Notes: generated from the letters alone by a model not told the origin. Positions 8,050-17,655 are shown, counted from the stretch's first letter. The stretch is 64,000 nucleotides of DNA from an uncultured Alphaproteobacteria bacterium (GCA_958295695.1 OY282363.1:1301156-1365155), one strand, 5' to 3'. Numbers and translations are program-made.

Positions 8050-8649
8050 ATGACCCGACCCGCGTGGATCCGCACGATCCCGGACGAGGAGGCCGACGAG
8101 GCTCTCATGGACGCCTTCGCCCTCGCGCGGACGCCGCACGGCACGCTCGACAACGTCATGCGCGTTCATTCCCTGCGGCCGGCCACCATGAAGGGGCATG
8201 TGGCGCTGTACCGCGGCGTGCTCCACGGCGAGGACGGCGCGGTTCCGGCCCGGTTCCTCGAGACCGTGGCGAGCTACGTGAGCATCCTCAACGGCTGCGC
8301 CTACAGCCTGACCCATCACTGGGCCAACGCGCGTCGCCTGATGAACGACAAGGCGCGCTCCGACAGGGTGCGCGCGGCGCTCGACGCGCGCCGCCCGGAG
8401 GACGCGTTCGAGGGCGGGGAGCTGGCGCTCCTGCGCTATGCCGCCAAGCTCACGACCGATGCGGGCGCCATGGAGAAAGCCGACGTGGACGCCCTGAAGG
8501 CGGCCGGCTGCGACGACGGCGAGATCCTGGAGGTCAACCAGGTCGCGGCCTACTTCAACTACGCGAACCGGCTGGTCAACGGGCTGGGCGTCTCGACGGC
8601 GGGCGACACGGTGGGCTACTACGGGACGGACGACGGAGAGGGCGAATGA
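8050..8649 (+). CDS. AhpD-like (carboxymuconolactone decarboxylase family) protein
   Basis: A 199-residue all-helical protein of the peroxidase-related AhpD-like group. The active-site region reads SILNGCAYSLTHHW, so the usual CxxC is CxxS: one cysteine is missing. DGEILEVNQVAAYFNYANRL is the typical second helix pair. A similar protein at 21056 has CxxA. Without the second Cys, thiol-disulfide cycling as in AhpD is unlikely; another role is possible. It overlaps argC by ATGA at 8646, so the two are made together, but no biochemical link is known. Confidence 0.8.
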   Translation: MTRPAWIRTIPDEEADEALMDAFALARTPHGTLDNVMRVHSLRPATMKGHVALYRGVLHGEDGAVPARFLETVASYVSILNGCAYSLTHHWANARRLMNDKARSDRVRAALDARRPEDAFEGGELALLRYAAKLTTDAGAMEKADVDALKAAGCDDGEILEVNQVAAYFNYANRLVNGLGVSTAGDTVGYYGTDDGEGE

Positions 8650-9695
8650 CGGCCAACGGCGCGCTGCGGGTCGCGGTGCTGGGCGCGAGCGGTTACACGG
8701 GCGCCGAGCTCCTGCGTCTGGCCGCGGATCACGCCGGCGTCGAGATCGCCGCGCTGACCGCCGAACGTCGCGCGGGCGAGCCGGTGGGCGCCGCGCATCC
8801 CCATCTCGCCCATCTGGGCCTTCCCGACATGGTCGCGATCGACCGCGTCGATTGGTCCGGGGTCGACGCCGCCTTCTGCTGCCTGCCGCACGGCATGGCC
8901 CAGGAGGCCGTCGCCGGGCTGCCAAGCCACGTCAGGATCGTCGATCTCTCCGCCGACTTCCGGCTCCGCGACGCCGCGACCTACGCCCGGTGGTACGGCG
9001 GGAAGCACCGGGCGCCATCGCTCCAGAAGGAGGCCGTCTACGGCCTCACGGAGATCCGGCGCGACCGGGTCCGGACCGCGCGGCTGGTCGCCAACCCCGG
9101 CTGTTACACGACGGCCGCGGAACTGCCCCTGATTCCCTGCCTCGAAGAGGGCCTGATCGAGACCTCCGGGATCGTGATCGACGCGAAATCCGGGGTGAGC
9201 GGAGCGGGCCGCCAGGCCGGGGAGTCCGGCCTGCACACCGAGGTGTCCGAAGGCGTCCACGCCTACGGCGTCGCGGGCCACAGGCATGCGCCCGAGATCG
9301 AGCAGGAGCTGGGCGAGGCGGCGGGAGAGGCCGTCACGGTGACGTTCACGCCCCATCTGCTGCCGATGAACCGCGGCATCCTGGCGACGATCTACGTGAC
9401 GCTGAGGGATGGAGCGGAGGCCGGCGACCTGCGCGCCGCCCTGGCCCGGCGCTACCGGGACGAGCCGTTCGTCAGGCTCACGCCCCAGGGACAGGCGCCG
9501 GCCACGCGCCACGTGCGCGGCTCGAACCTGTGCCTGATCGGCGTCTTCGCCGACCGCGCGCCCGGCCGGGCGATCCTGGTGTCCGCGCTCGACAACCTGG
9601 TCAAGGGCGCGTCCGGCCAGGCGCTCCAGAACATGAACGTCATGGCGGGGTTCGACGAGACCGCGGGCCTCCCGCGCGTCGCGGTCTTCCCATGA
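8646..9695 (+). CDS. argC: N-acetyl-gamma-glutamyl-phosphate reductase
   Basis: A 349-residue enzyme of arginine biosynthesis that reduces N-acetyl-glutamyl phosphate to the semialdehyde with NADPH. The N-terminus has the NADP-binding GASGYTGAELLRL. The catalytic cysteine is in VANPGCYTTAAEL, and the conserved KSGVSGAGR and HRHAPEIEQEL follow. The length matches type 1 ArgC (about 345). The start is an ATG overlapping the previous stop. It is followed by a carbonic anhydrase gene with another ATGA overlap at 9692. Confidence 0.96.
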   Translation: MTANGALRVAVLGASGYTGAELLRLAADHAGVEIAALTAERRAGEPVGAAHPHLAHLGLPDMVAIDRVDWSGVDAAFCCLPHGMAQEAVAGLPSHVRIVDLSADFRLRDAATYARWYGGKHRAPSLQKEAVYGLTEIRRDRVRTARLVANPGCYTTAAELPLIPCLEEGLIETSGIVIDAKSGVSGAGRQAGESGLHTEVSEGVHAYGVAGHRHAPEIEQELGEAAGEAVTVTFTPHLLPMNRGILATIYVTLRDGAEAGDLRAALARRYRDEPFVRLTPQGQAPATRHVRGSNLCLIGVFADRAPGRAILVSALDNLVKGASGQALQNMNVMAGFDETAGLPRVAVFP

Positions 9696-10231
9696 ACCCG
9701 GCGTCGCCGACCGTCGTTCCTTTTCAGGGAAACGCCCCGGATATCTCGCCCCTTTGCTTCGTCGCCCCGGGGGTCTTCGTGTCGGGCCGCGTGACCGTTC
9801 TGGACGAGGCGTCCGTTTTCCCCGGCTGCGTCCTTCGGGGAGACGTCGAGGCGGTCCACGTGGGCCGCCGGACCAACATCCAGGACTGCACGGTCGTCCA
9901 CGTTTCGAGCGAAGGGGGACCGGCCCGGATCGGCGACGAGGTCACGGTCGGCCACCACTGCCTGGTCCACGCCTGCACGCTTCAGGACCGCTGCTTCATC
10001 GGGATGCGCGCGACGGTGATGGATTTCGCCGTGGTCGAGACCGGCGCCATGGTCGCCGCCGGCGCCCTGGTGACGCCCGGCAAGCGCGTGCCCGCGGGCG
10101 AACTGTGGGCCGGCAGCCCCGCCCGGAAGATGCGCGATCTCTCCGACGACGAACGGACGGGCTTCATGGCGACGGTGGACCGCTACGCCGCCCTCGGGCG
10201 CGCCTACCGCGAAGCCCTGCGGGGACGGTGA
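9692..10231 (+). CDS. Gamma-class carbonic anhydrase-like hexapeptide protein
   Basis: A 179-residue left-handed beta-helix protein of the gamma-carbonic anhydrase family (YrdA/CaiE/PaaY group). Repeats are visible (VFPGCVLRGDVEAVHVGRR, then NIQDCTVVHV). The zinc ligand histidines correspond to the His in CTVVHV and those in VGHHCLVHAC. The end GSPARKMRDLSDDER is typical. The reaction may be bicarbonate formation or simply metal binding; many members lack measured activity. It overlaps argC, so it shares its mRNA. Confidence 0.88.
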   Translation: MNPASPTVVPFQGNAPDISPLCFVAPGVFVSGRVTVLDEASVFPGCVLRGDVEAVHVGRRTNIQDCTVVHVSSEGGPARIGDEVTVGHHCLVHACTLQDRCFIGMRATVMDFAVVETGAMVAAGALVTPGKRVPAGELWAGSPARKMRDLSDDERTGFMATVDRYAALGRAYREALRGR

Positions 10232-10259
10232 GCCGCGGCGGGAGCGTCGCGAAAGGCGC

Positions 10260-12041
10260 TCAGGCCGAATCGCGCAGATCGACCTTGACGAAGCTGCCGG
10301 GCGCGTCCTCCAGCGCCGGGAGGCCGCCCGCGCCGGGTTCGCGCGCGGGGACCATGGCGCCGGCGCGCGGCTTGAGCCATGCGGCCCAATGCGGCCACCA
10401 AGAGCCGTCATGCCTGTCCGCGCCCTCGAGCCAGGCGCCGGCGCTCCCGGGGTTCTGCGGATTGGTCCAGTAGCCGTACTTGCCCTTGTCCGGCGGGTTC
10501 ACGACGCCGGCGACATGGCCCGACATGGCCAGCGTGAAGGTGGTCTTGCCGCCGAGGAGCCGGGTCGCCTCGTAGGTCGAGCCCCAGGGCGCGATGTGGT
10601 CCTCGCGGGTCGACAGGAGATAGGCCGGCGTCTTTACCGCCTTGAGGTCGAGCGGCGCGCCGCCGAGCTCCATCTCGCCCCTCGACAGCGCGTTCTCGAG
10701 GTACATGCGGCGCAGATAGTCGCCGTGCATGGTCGCCGGCATGCGCGTGGAGTCGCCGTTCCAGTAGAGGATGTCGAAGGGGAAGGGGTCCTTGCCCAGG
10801 AGATAGTTGTTGATGACGAAGGACCAGACCAGGTCGTTGGCGCGCAAGGCGCTGAACGTCGCCGCCATCTCCGATCCCTCGAGATAGCCCCGTTCGGACA
10901 TGATCTTCTCCAGACCCTCGACCTGGCTTTCGTCGATGAACGCCTCGATGTCGCCGACCTCCTCGAAGTCGACCAGGGAGGTCAGGAAGGTCGCCGAGGC
11001 GACGCGGTTGTCCTTCTTCGCCGCCATGTAGGCGAGCGCGCAGGCGAGCAGGGTGCCGCCGATGCAGTAGCCCAGGGCGTTGACCCGTTTCTCGCCGGTC
11101 GCCCGTTCGATGGCGTCGAGCGCGGCGAGCGGTCCGTCCAGCATGTAGTCCTCGAAGGTCTTTCCGGCGAGCTCGGCGTCCGGATTGACCCAGGAGACGA
11201 CGAACACCGTGTGGCCCTGCCCGACGGTCCAGCGGATGAACGAGTTCTCCGGCCTGAGATCGAGGATGTAGTACTTGTTGATCCACGGCGGGATGACGAG
11301 AAGCGGCTTGCGGTGGACCTTCCGCGTCGCGGGCGCGAACTGGACGAGCTGCATCAGGTCGTTCTGGAACACGACCTTGCCCGGCGTCGTGGCGAGGTTG
11401 CCGCCGACCTCGAAGGCCTCCTCGTCGACCGTGCGGATCGAGAGCCGGCCCTGGCCGCGCTCGAAGTCGTCGAGCAGGTTCCGCAGGCCCCTGACGAGGT
11501 TCTCGCCCTTGCTCTCGGCCGTCGCCCGCAGCACTTCCGGATTCGTGGCCGCGAAGTTCGTGGGCGACAGGGCGTCGACGTAGAGCTTCGTATAGAAATC
11601 GAGCTTCCTCTTCGTCTTTCCGTCGAGCCCGTCGACTTCTCCCATCAGTCCGCGCAGCCAGTCGGCCGACAGCAGGTAGGACTGCTTCAAGTGGTCGAAG
11701 ACGGCGTTCCGCGACCAGGCTTCGTCCCGGAACCGGCGATCGTCCCGGGCCGGTTCCGCCACCGGCCCGGCTTCCCCTCCCGCCATCCGGCGCGCGGTGG
11801 CCTGCCACAGGTCCATGTAACCCCGCCAGAGGTCGGCCTGCGCCTCGGCGAGCTTCACGGGGTCCGACAGGAGCCGGGCATAGGCCCGCGCGAAGACCTC
11901 GCCCATGCGCCCGACGTCGTCGAACCGGCCGCCGGCGTCGTCTTGGCGGGCCATGAACGCGGCCATCAGGCGCTGGCTCTTCTCGGCGATCGCCCGCCAG
12001 TCCTCGAGGGGAAGGGATGTGTCGGAGGCCGGTTCGGTCAT
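10260..12041 (-). CDS. phaC: Class I poly(3-hydroxyalkanoate) synthase
   Basis: A 593-residue enzyme that polymerises (R)-3-hydroxyacyl-CoA, mostly 3-hydroxybutyryl-CoA, on storage granules. The lipase-like box with the catalytic cysteine is GYCIGGTLLACA. The usual PPWINKYYILDLRPENSF, the DHIAPW segment with the catalytic Asp and GHVAGVVNPP with the catalytic His are all seen. The length and N-terminal region fit class I. The start MTEPASD was preferred; the upstream open frame covers a promoter-like region. No phaE/phaR partner is adjacent, as expected for class I. Confidence 0.96.
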   Translation of the reverse strand: MTEPASDTSLPLEDWRAIAEKSQRLMAAFMARQDDAGGRFDDVGRMGEVFARAYARLLSDPVKLAEAQADLWRGYMDLWQATARRMAGGEAGPVAEPARDDRRFRDEAWSRNAVFDHLKQSYLLSADWLRGLMGEVDGLDGKTKRKLDFYTKLYVDALSPTNFAATNPEVLRATAESKGENLVRGLRNLLDDFERGQGRLSIRTVDEEAFEVGGNLATTPGKVVFQNDLMQLVQFAPATRKVHRKPLLVIPPWINKYYILDLRPENSFIRWTVGQGHTVFVVSWVNPDAELAGKTFEDYMLDGPLAALDAIERATGEKRVNALGYCIGGTLLACALAYMAAKKDNRVASATFLTSLVDFEEVGDIEAFIDESQVEGLEKIMSERGYLEGSEMAATFSALRANDLVWSFVINNYLLGKDPFPFDILYWNGDSTRMPATMHGDYLRRMYLENALSRGEMELGGAPLDLKAVKTPAYLLSTREDHIAPWGSTYEATRLLGGKTTFTLAMSGHVAGVVNPPDKGKYGYWTNPQNPGSAGAWLEGADRHDGSWWPHWAAWLKPRAGAMVPAREPGAGGLPALEDAPGSFVKVDLRDSA

Positions 12042-12149
12042 CGTGGCGGGTCCGGTGTTTCGGGCGGGTCCCCGGTCGGGCGGCCGTCGGTTGTGAGATG
12101 CGCCAAAACAGCATACCGTTCCGACATCGCACAACGCCTGCATCGAGCG

Positions 12150-12178
12150 GATATACATGAAATTGTGCACTGCAACAA
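12150..12178 (-). promoter_or_regulatory. Possible phaC promoter with TGC/GCA dyad
   Basis: An AT-rich island lies between phaC and the divergent lipoprotein gene. On the minus strand TTGTTG (12173-12178) and TATATC (12150-12155) are 17 bp apart. The -35 overlaps an imperfect dyad, TTGTGCACTGCAACAA (12163-12178). TGC-GCA half sites are typical of PhaR-type regulators of PHA genes, but no PhaR gene is seen here, so this link is a guess. Confidence 0.4.
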
Positions 12179-13269
12179 AGACAGTCCCGCGGCGCCGCAT
12201 GACCGCCATGCCCGTGACGCCGGTCCTGGTGGCGGGACTCGTGCTCGTGGCGTCCTGCGCCGACTGGCCCGATGAGCTCGATCCCTCCGATTGGTACGGC
12301 GCGGTCGTCGGCGAGGACGCGGCCCCGGCCTCGTCGGAGCCCTTGCCGGGATCGGAGGACGACTACCCCAGGCTCTCCGACGTCCCCGAGGCGCCCGAGG
12401 ACGTCTCGACGCGGGAGGAGATCGACCGGATCGCCGAATCGTTGGAGGCCGACCGCGTCGATGCGGAGCGCGCCGGCGACGCCGTTCGCGCGGACGACGG
12501 GACGGCGCCGGGCGACGGGGCGGCCGTCGATCCGGACATGTCGGCGACGGATCCGGCCATGAACGCCGTCGCGGTCCAGTCGCTTGTCGCCCTGTCCGAG
12601 CGGGACGCCGCGGGCGTCCCTGTCATGGCGGCCGAACGGGCGGACGCGGTCGATCCCGGTTCGTCGGAGCCCGTGCGGGCGGTCGACGCGGCGATGGAGG
12701 ACCTCGAGCCGGCCGGGCAGGTCTCCGGCATGGCGCCGGCCGCGTCGGCGCCGGACGTCCCGGCGGTCCCGCATGACGAACCGACCTTCGACGAGATGTT
12801 CGGCGCTTCCGGCCCCACGACCGCGGTCCAGGCCCTGGACGCGGCGGCCCTGGCCGGCCCGACGGACGCGGCCGTCGCCGCGGCGTTCACCGCCGTCGGC
12901 GAGGCGCCTGGCGCGGAAACGCTGGTGGCGGTCCTTCGTTTCGGCCACGGCTCGTCGACGCTCGGCGCCGGGGAAAGGGAGATCGTGGCCAAGCTCGCGG
13001 TCGCCCACGCCCGGATGGGCGGCCTCATCCGCCTCGTCGGACACGCCAGCCGCGGCGCCGGGGCCCTGACCGGCGCCGACCGGGCCCTGGTCAACTTCAA
13101 GGTCTCGCTCGACCGGGCCACGGCGGTCGCCGACGAGTTGATCCGCAACGGGACGCCGCGCGACGCCATCCTGATCGAGGCCGCGGCGGACGGGAGCTCC
13201 ATGGCCGCCGCGGCCGGCGTCGAGGACGAGGCGATCGACCGTCGCGTCGAAGTGTTCTTCGGCGCGTGA
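12157..13269 (+). CDS. OmpA-family lipoprotein with long acidic linker
   Basis: A lipoprotein of about 370 residues. The lipobox VLVASC predicts cleavage and lipid attachment at the Cys, giving a mature protein starting CADWPDELDPSDWY. About 200 residues rich in Ala, Asp, Glu and Pro follow, then an OmpA-like peptidoglycan-binding domain (RFGHGSSTLGAGE, VGHASRGAG, and the terminal DRRVEVFFG). It probably anchors the outer membrane to the wall. The ATG at 12157 gives a positively charged signal start (RRR); ATG at 12199 or 12208 is also possible and would clear the promoter region. Its stop overlaps the hom start. Confidence 0.75.
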   Translation: MKLCTATKTVPRRRMTAMPVTPVLVAGLVLVASCADWPDELDPSDWYGAVVGEDAAPASSEPLPGSEDDYPRLSDVPEAPEDVSTREEIDRIAESLEADRVDAERAGDAVRADDGTAPGDGAAVDPDMSATDPAMNAVAVQSLVALSERDAAGVPVMAAERADAVDPGSSEPVRAVDAAMEDLEPAGQVSGMAPAASAPDVPAVPHDEPTFDEMFGASGPTTAVQALDAAALAGPTDAAVAAAFTAVGEAPGAETLVAVLRFGHGSSTLGAGEREIVAKLAVAHARMGGLIRLVGHASRGAGALTGADRALVNFKVSLDRATAVADELIRNGTPRDAILIEAAADGSSMAAAAGVEDEAIDRRVEVFFGA

Positions 13270-14558
13270 TGCGGCCCCTGCGTTTGGGCGTCGCCGGCCT
13301 GGGGACGGTCGGCGTCGGCGTCGTGGACATGCTCCGGCGCCACCGCGACCTCCTGGTCTCGCGCTGCGGCCGCGGGATCGACATCGTGGCTGTCGGCGCG
13401 CGCGACCGGGGCCGCGACCGGGGCGTCGACCTCTCGCCCTACCGCTGGATCGACGACGCCCGGGCCATGGCGGACGACCCGGGGATCGATGTCGTCGTCG
13501 AGCTGATCGGCGGCGAGGAGGGCGTCGCCCGGGATCTCGTGATGGCCTCGGTCGGCGCGGGCCGGCATGTGGTGACGGCGAACAAGGCGCTGCTCGCGGT
13601 CCACGGAACGGAGATCGCCGCGGCGGCCGACGCCGCCGGCGTCCATGTCGGCTACGAGGCGGCGGTGGCCGGCGGCGTCCCGATCGTCAAGGCGCTGCGC
13701 GAGGGACTGGCCGGCAACGCCGTCCGGCGGGTCTACGGCATCCTCAACGGCACGTCGAACTACATCATGACCGCCATGAGGGACAGCGGCGCGCCGTTCG
13801 ACGACATGCTCGCCGAAGCACAGCGGCTGGGTTACGCGGAGGCCGATCCGGCTCTCGACATCGGCGGGGGCGACGCCGCCCACAAGCTGGCGATCCTGGC
13901 CGCCGTCGCGTTCCGCCGCCCGGTCGACCTCGACGGCGTCCATGTCGAGGGCGTCGAGGCGATCGCGCCGATGGACATCGCCTACGCCCGGGAATTCGGT
14001 TACCGCATCAAGCTTCTCGCCATCGCCCAGAAGGGCGAGCACGGCGTCGAGCAGCGCGTGCATCCCTGCATGGTGCCCCTCGACGGCCCCATCGCGCCGG
14101 TCGACGGCGTGTTCAACGCGGTCGTCGTCGAGGGCGACTTCGCCGGCGCCGTCTCCCTGGTCGGCCGCGGCGCCGGAGCCGGTCCGACGGCGTCGGCCGT
14201 CGTCGCCGACGTGGTCGACATCGCGCGCGGCGCCAGGTTGCCGATGTTCAACGTTCCCGCGTCCGAGCTCGCCGCGAGCCCGGGGGCGTCGATCGAGCGG
14301 CGCCACGGCGCCTACTACATCCGCCTCATGGTGATCGACCGGCCCGGCGTCATCGCCGACATCTCGGCGATCCTGCGCGACGGGGCCATCTCCGTCGGCA
14401 GCCTGCTCCAGCGCGGCCGCGACCCCGGCGAGACGGTGCCGGTGGTGATGACCACCCACGAAGCCGACGAGGCGGCCATGCGCGGCGCGCTCGGACGCAT
14501 CGCGGCGCTCGATTCGGTGACCGAACCGCCCATGACGGTGAGGATCGAGCAGCTCTGA
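13269..14558 (+). CDS. hom: Homoserine dehydrogenase
   Basis: A 429-residue monofunctional homoserine dehydrogenase that reduces aspartate semialdehyde to homoserine for Thr and Met synthesis. GVAGLGTVGVGVV is the NAD(P)-binding loop. VTANKALLA, YEAAVAGGVPI and GILNGTSNYIMTAM are family signatures. A C-terminal ACT domain (VIDRPGVIADISAIL) should sense an amino acid, usually threonine. The start overlaps the upstream stop as TGATG. Order hom-glpX-recJ is a common alphaproteobacterial arrangement. Confidence 0.97.
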   Translation: MRPLRLGVAGLGTVGVGVVDMLRRHRDLLVSRCGRGIDIVAVGARDRGRDRGVDLSPYRWIDDARAMADDPGIDVVVELIGGEEGVARDLVMASVGAGRHVVTANKALLAVHGTEIAAAADAAGVHVGYEAAVAGGVPIVKALREGLAGNAVRRVYGILNGTSNYIMTAMRDSGAPFDDMLAEAQRLGYAEADPALDIGGGDAAHKLAILAAVAFRRPVDLDGVHVEGVEAIAPMDIAYAREFGYRIKLLAIAQKGEHGVEQRVHPCMVPLDGPIAPVDGVFNAVVVEGDFAGAVSLVGRGAGAGPTASAVVADVVDIARGARLPMFNVPASELAASPGASIERRHGAYYIRLMVIDRPGVIADISAILRDGAISVGSLLQRGRDPGETVPVVMTTHEADEAAMRGALGRIAALDSVTEPPMTVRIEQL

Positions 14559-14707
14559 GCGAATCCGGACGCTCCGGGGAAACCGGCCGGTCCCACCCGG
14601 TCGCGGTTCGTCCCGCGCCAAGCCTGTTGATGGAATCGCGGCGCCCCCGGCGACAGGGGCGCCGGCGCTCGGCTACGATCCCGCCGGATTCGCCCCGACG
14701 CGCGAGG

Positions 14708-15685
14708 ATGCCGATGCCGCTCGACCGCGCTCTCGCCCTGGAAGCCGTCCGCGTCGGCGAGGCCGCCGCCATCGCGGCCGCCGGCCTCATGGGCCGCGGC
14801 GACGAGAGGGCCGCCGACCAGGCCGCGGTCGACGCCATGCGCCGCGGCCTCAACGGCCTCGAGATCCGGGGCGCCGTGGTGATCGGCGAGGGCGAGCGCG
14901 ACGAAGCGCCGATGCTCTACATCGGGGAGACCGTCGGCACCGGCGCCGGGCCGAAGGTCGACATCGCGCTCGACCCGCTGGAGGGCACCACGATCTGCGC
15001 CACCGGCGGAGCGAACGCGCTCGCCGTGCTCGCCCTGGCGGAGGACGGCGGCTTCCTCAACGCGCCCGACACCTACATGGACAAGATCGCCGTGGGTGCC
15101 GGACTGCCGGAGGGCGTGGTGGCGCTCGGTCTCGCGCCCGCCGAGAACCTCGCGCGTCTGGCCGAGGCCAAGGGCGCGGCGGTCGGGGACCTCGTGGTCC
15201 TGATCCTCGACCGTCCGCGCCACGACGGGCTGATCGCCGCCGTGCGCGCGACCGGCGCCCGCATCCGCCTGATCCGGGACGGCGACGTGGCCGGCGCGAT
15301 CGCCACGGCCCGGCCGGAGACGGGCGTCGACATCTACATGGGAATCGGCGGCGCGCCCGAGGGCGTGCTCGCGGCGGCGGCGCTCCAGTGCATCGGGGGC
15401 CAGTTCCAGGGTCGCCTCGCCTTCCGCGACGACGACGAGAAGGCCCGCGCCCGGCGCATGGGAATCGAGGACCCCGGCAAGATCTACGACATTGACGGGC
15501 TGGCGCGCGGCGACATCGTCTTCGCGGCCACCGGCGTGACCGACGGCTGGATGCTCAGGGGCGTGCGCCGCCGCGGCCGGCGCGTCTCGACGGAGTCGAT
15601 CGTGATGCGCTCGCGCACCGGTACGGTGCGCGTCGTTTCGACCGAGCACGACCTGGAGCGCAGGCCCCTCAAGTCCGGCGGTTGA
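14708..15685 (+). CDS. glpX: Class II fructose-1,6-bisphosphatase
   Basis: A 325-residue GlpX-type enzyme that converts fructose-1,6-bisphosphate to fructose-6-phosphate in gluconeogenesis. It shows GEGERDEAPMLYIGE and DPLEGT, the metal-binding lithium-sensitive phosphatase motifs, and later GIGGAPEGVLAAAAL. The start MPMPLDRALALEAVRV was picked for its fit to the family; the frame extends upstream without homology. It lies four bases before recJ, and 149 bp after hom. Confidence 0.95.
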   Translation: MPMPLDRALALEAVRVGEAAAIAAAGLMGRGDERAADQAAVDAMRRGLNGLEIRGAVVIGEGERDEAPMLYIGETVGTGAGPKVDIALDPLEGTTICATGGANALAVLALAEDGGFLNAPDTYMDKIAVGAGLPEGVVALGLAPAENLARLAEAKGAAVGDLVVLILDRPRHDGLIAAVRATGARIRLIRDGDVAGAIATARPETGVDIYMGIGGAPEGVLAAAALQCIGGQFQGRLAFRDDDEKARARRMGIEDPGKIYDIDGLARGDIVFAATGVTDGWMLRGVRRRGRRVSTESIVMRSRTGTVRVVSTEHDLERRPLKSGG

Positions 15686-15689
15686 GGCG

Positions 15690-17453
15690 GTGGCGTCGGC
15701 CATCCTCGGCGTCGAGCGGTCCCTGACGGGCCGGCGCTGGCGTCCCCGGCTCGCGGACGACCGCGCCGCGATGACGCTGGCCCAGCGTCTCGACCTGCCC
15801 GAGGCGCTCGCCCGCGTCCTGGCCGCGCGCGGCGTGACCGCCGACACGGCCGGAGGCTTCCTCGAGCCGCGCCTGAGGGACCTGCTGCCCGATCCCCATC
15901 GCCTGGCCGACATGGAGCGCGCGGCCGGGCGCCTGGCCGATGCGGTCGAGAAGGGCGAGGCGGTCGGCGTGTTCGGCGATTACGACGTGGACGGCGCGAC
16001 GTCCTCCGCCCTGCTGGCGCGCTATCTGGAGGCCGTCGGGGCGCGGGCCGCGGTGCACATCCCGGACCGGCGGAAGGAAGGCTACGGCCCCAACGCGCCG
16101 GCGCTGGCGGCCCTGCGCGACCGCGGCGCGGGGCCGGTCGTCACCGTCGATTGCGGTATCTCGGCCTTCGAGCCGCTGCGGCTCGCCGCCGGGGCCGGCA
16201 TCGACGTCATCGTGCTCGACCATCACGCGGCCGAAGCGGACCTGCCGCCGGCTTACGCCGTGGTGAACCCCAACCGGCTCGACGACGCCAGCGGGCTCGG
16301 CGCGCTGGCCGCGGTCGGGGTCGTCTTCGTCGCCGTGGTGGCGCTCAACCGGGAGCTGCGCCGGCGGGGCTGGTTCGCGACCCGCGACGAGCCCGACCCG
16401 ATGCGATGGCTCGACCTCGTGGCGCTCGGCACGATCTGCGATTCCGTGCCGTTGACCGGGCTCAACCGGGCGCTGGCGGCCCAGGGCCTCAAGGTGATGG
16501 CGGCTCGCGGCAACGCCGGGCTGGCCGCGCTGGCCGACGTGGCGCGCCTCGACGAATCTCCCGGCGCCTACCACGCCGGCTTCGTGCTGGGACCCCGGAT
16601 CAACGCCGGCGGCCGGATCGGGGCGCCCGACCTCGGCGTGCGCCTGCTGACCGCCGAGGACCCGGACGAGGCGGCGGGCCTCGCCCTGAAGCTCGACGCG
16701 CTGAACGCCGAACGCCGGGAGATCGAGAAGGACGTGCTCGACGCGGCGTTCCGCGCCGCCGAGGCGCGGGACGGCGGGAGCTGCCTCGTCGTCGCGGGCG
16801 AGGGCTGGCATCCCGGCGTGATCGGCATCGTGGCGAGCCGCGCGGTCGAGCGCTTCGGCCGGCCCGCCTTCGTGATCGCGCTCGCCGATGGCGTCGGCAA
16901 GGGCTCCGGGCGGTCGGTCGCGGGCGTGGACATCGGCGCCGCCGTGACGGCCGCGCGCCGGGCGGGCCTGCTGGTCAACGGCGGCGGCCACCCCATGGCC
17001 GCGGGACTCACGGTGGAGGAGGCGAAGCTCGACCGGCTGGCGGCGTTCCTCGACGAGCGCCTCGCCGGCGAGGTCGCGGCCCGGTCCGGCGCGCCGGAGC
17101 TGGGCGTGGACGGCGCCCTCGGGGTCGGCGCGGCGACGGACGGCCTCGTGCGCACGCTGGCGCGCGTCGGCCCCTTCGGCGTGGGCAACGCCGAGCCGCG
17201 CTTCGCCCTGATGGCGGGCCGCGTCGTGCGGGCCGACGTGGTGGGCGGGAAGCACGTGCGCTGCATCGTCGCCGGGGGCGACGGCAGCCGGCTGAAGGCC
17301 ATCGCCTTCCGCGCCGCGGGCGAGCCGATCGGCGAGGCGCTCATGGCGCGGGGCGGACCCGACCTCCACCTCGCGGGCCATCTGCGCCTGGACCGCTGGC
17401 GGGGCCGGGAACAAGTCCAGCTCGTCGTCGAGGACGCCGCGCGAGCTTCCTGA
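15690..17453 (+). CDS. recJ: Single-stranded-DNA-specific exonuclease RecJ
   Basis: A 587-residue 5'-3' exonuclease for recombination and mismatch repair. The DHH-family motifs are GVFGDYDVDGATS, VDCGIS, the DHH triad in VIVLDHHAAEADLP and VNPNR. The DHHA1 signature GGGHPMAAGLTVE and the C-terminal OB-fold part (FGVGNAEPRFALM) complete the protein. The length is usual for the family. The start is GTG at 15690, four bases after the glpX stop, so it is translated from the same message. Confidence 0.96.
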   Translation: MASAILGVERSLTGRRWRPRLADDRAAMTLAQRLDLPEALARVLAARGVTADTAGGFLEPRLRDLLPDPHRLADMERAAGRLADAVEKGEAVGVFGDYDVDGATSSALLARYLEAVGARAAVHIPDRRKEGYGPNAPALAALRDRGAGPVVTVDCGISAFEPLRLAAGAGIDVIVLDHHAAEADLPPAYAVVNPNRLDDASGLGALAAVGVVFVAVVALNRELRRRGWFATRDEPDPMRWLDLVALGTICDSVPLTGLNRALAAQGLKVMAARGNAGLAALADVARLDESPGAYHAGFVLGPRINAGGRIGAPDLGVRLLTAEDPDEAAGLALKLDALNAERREIEKDVLDAAFRAAEARDGGSCLVVAGEGWHPGVIGIVASRAVERFGRPAFVIALADGVGKGSGRSVAGVDIGAAVTAARRAGLLVNGGGHPMAAGLTVEEAKLDRLAAFLDERLAGEVAARSGAPELGVDGALGVGAATDGLVRTLARVGPFGVGNAEPRFALMAGRVVRADVVGGKHVRCIVAGGDGSRLKAIAFRAAGEPIGEALMARGGPDLHLAGHLRLDRWRGREQVQLVVEDAARAS

Positions 17454-17558
17454 GCGAGGCCGCCGGGCGCGCTTCCGCCAGCGTCGAACCGAACCGTCGC
17501 CCATGAGCGCCATCCATGTCAAGAACAAAATGCAAACATCCATTCCGGCCGGCTTCGG

Positions 17559-17622
17559 CCCTTCCCGCGACCCTCTCCCTCATCCCGGGTAGCCCGCCGG
17601 AGGCGGACGTATCGAAGGGCGC
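17559..17622. repeat. REP-like element, copy A
   Basis: Downstream of recJ lies CTCATCCCGGGTAG, a small hairpin (CCGCCGGAGGCGG), then CGTATCGAAGGGCG. The same core order recurs at 23074 and, in part, at 41808 and 54128. Apart from this and the promoter at 17656, nothing was seen between 17454 and 17700. Confidence 0.55.
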
Positions 17623-17655
17623 CGCCGGCGCGTCCGCCCGGCCCGCGACGACTTC

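Noticed and set aside
10408..13044. Very long minus-strand frame (878 codons)
   Set aside because: It spans phaC and the opposite strand of the lipoprotein gene in a GC-driven shadow frame.
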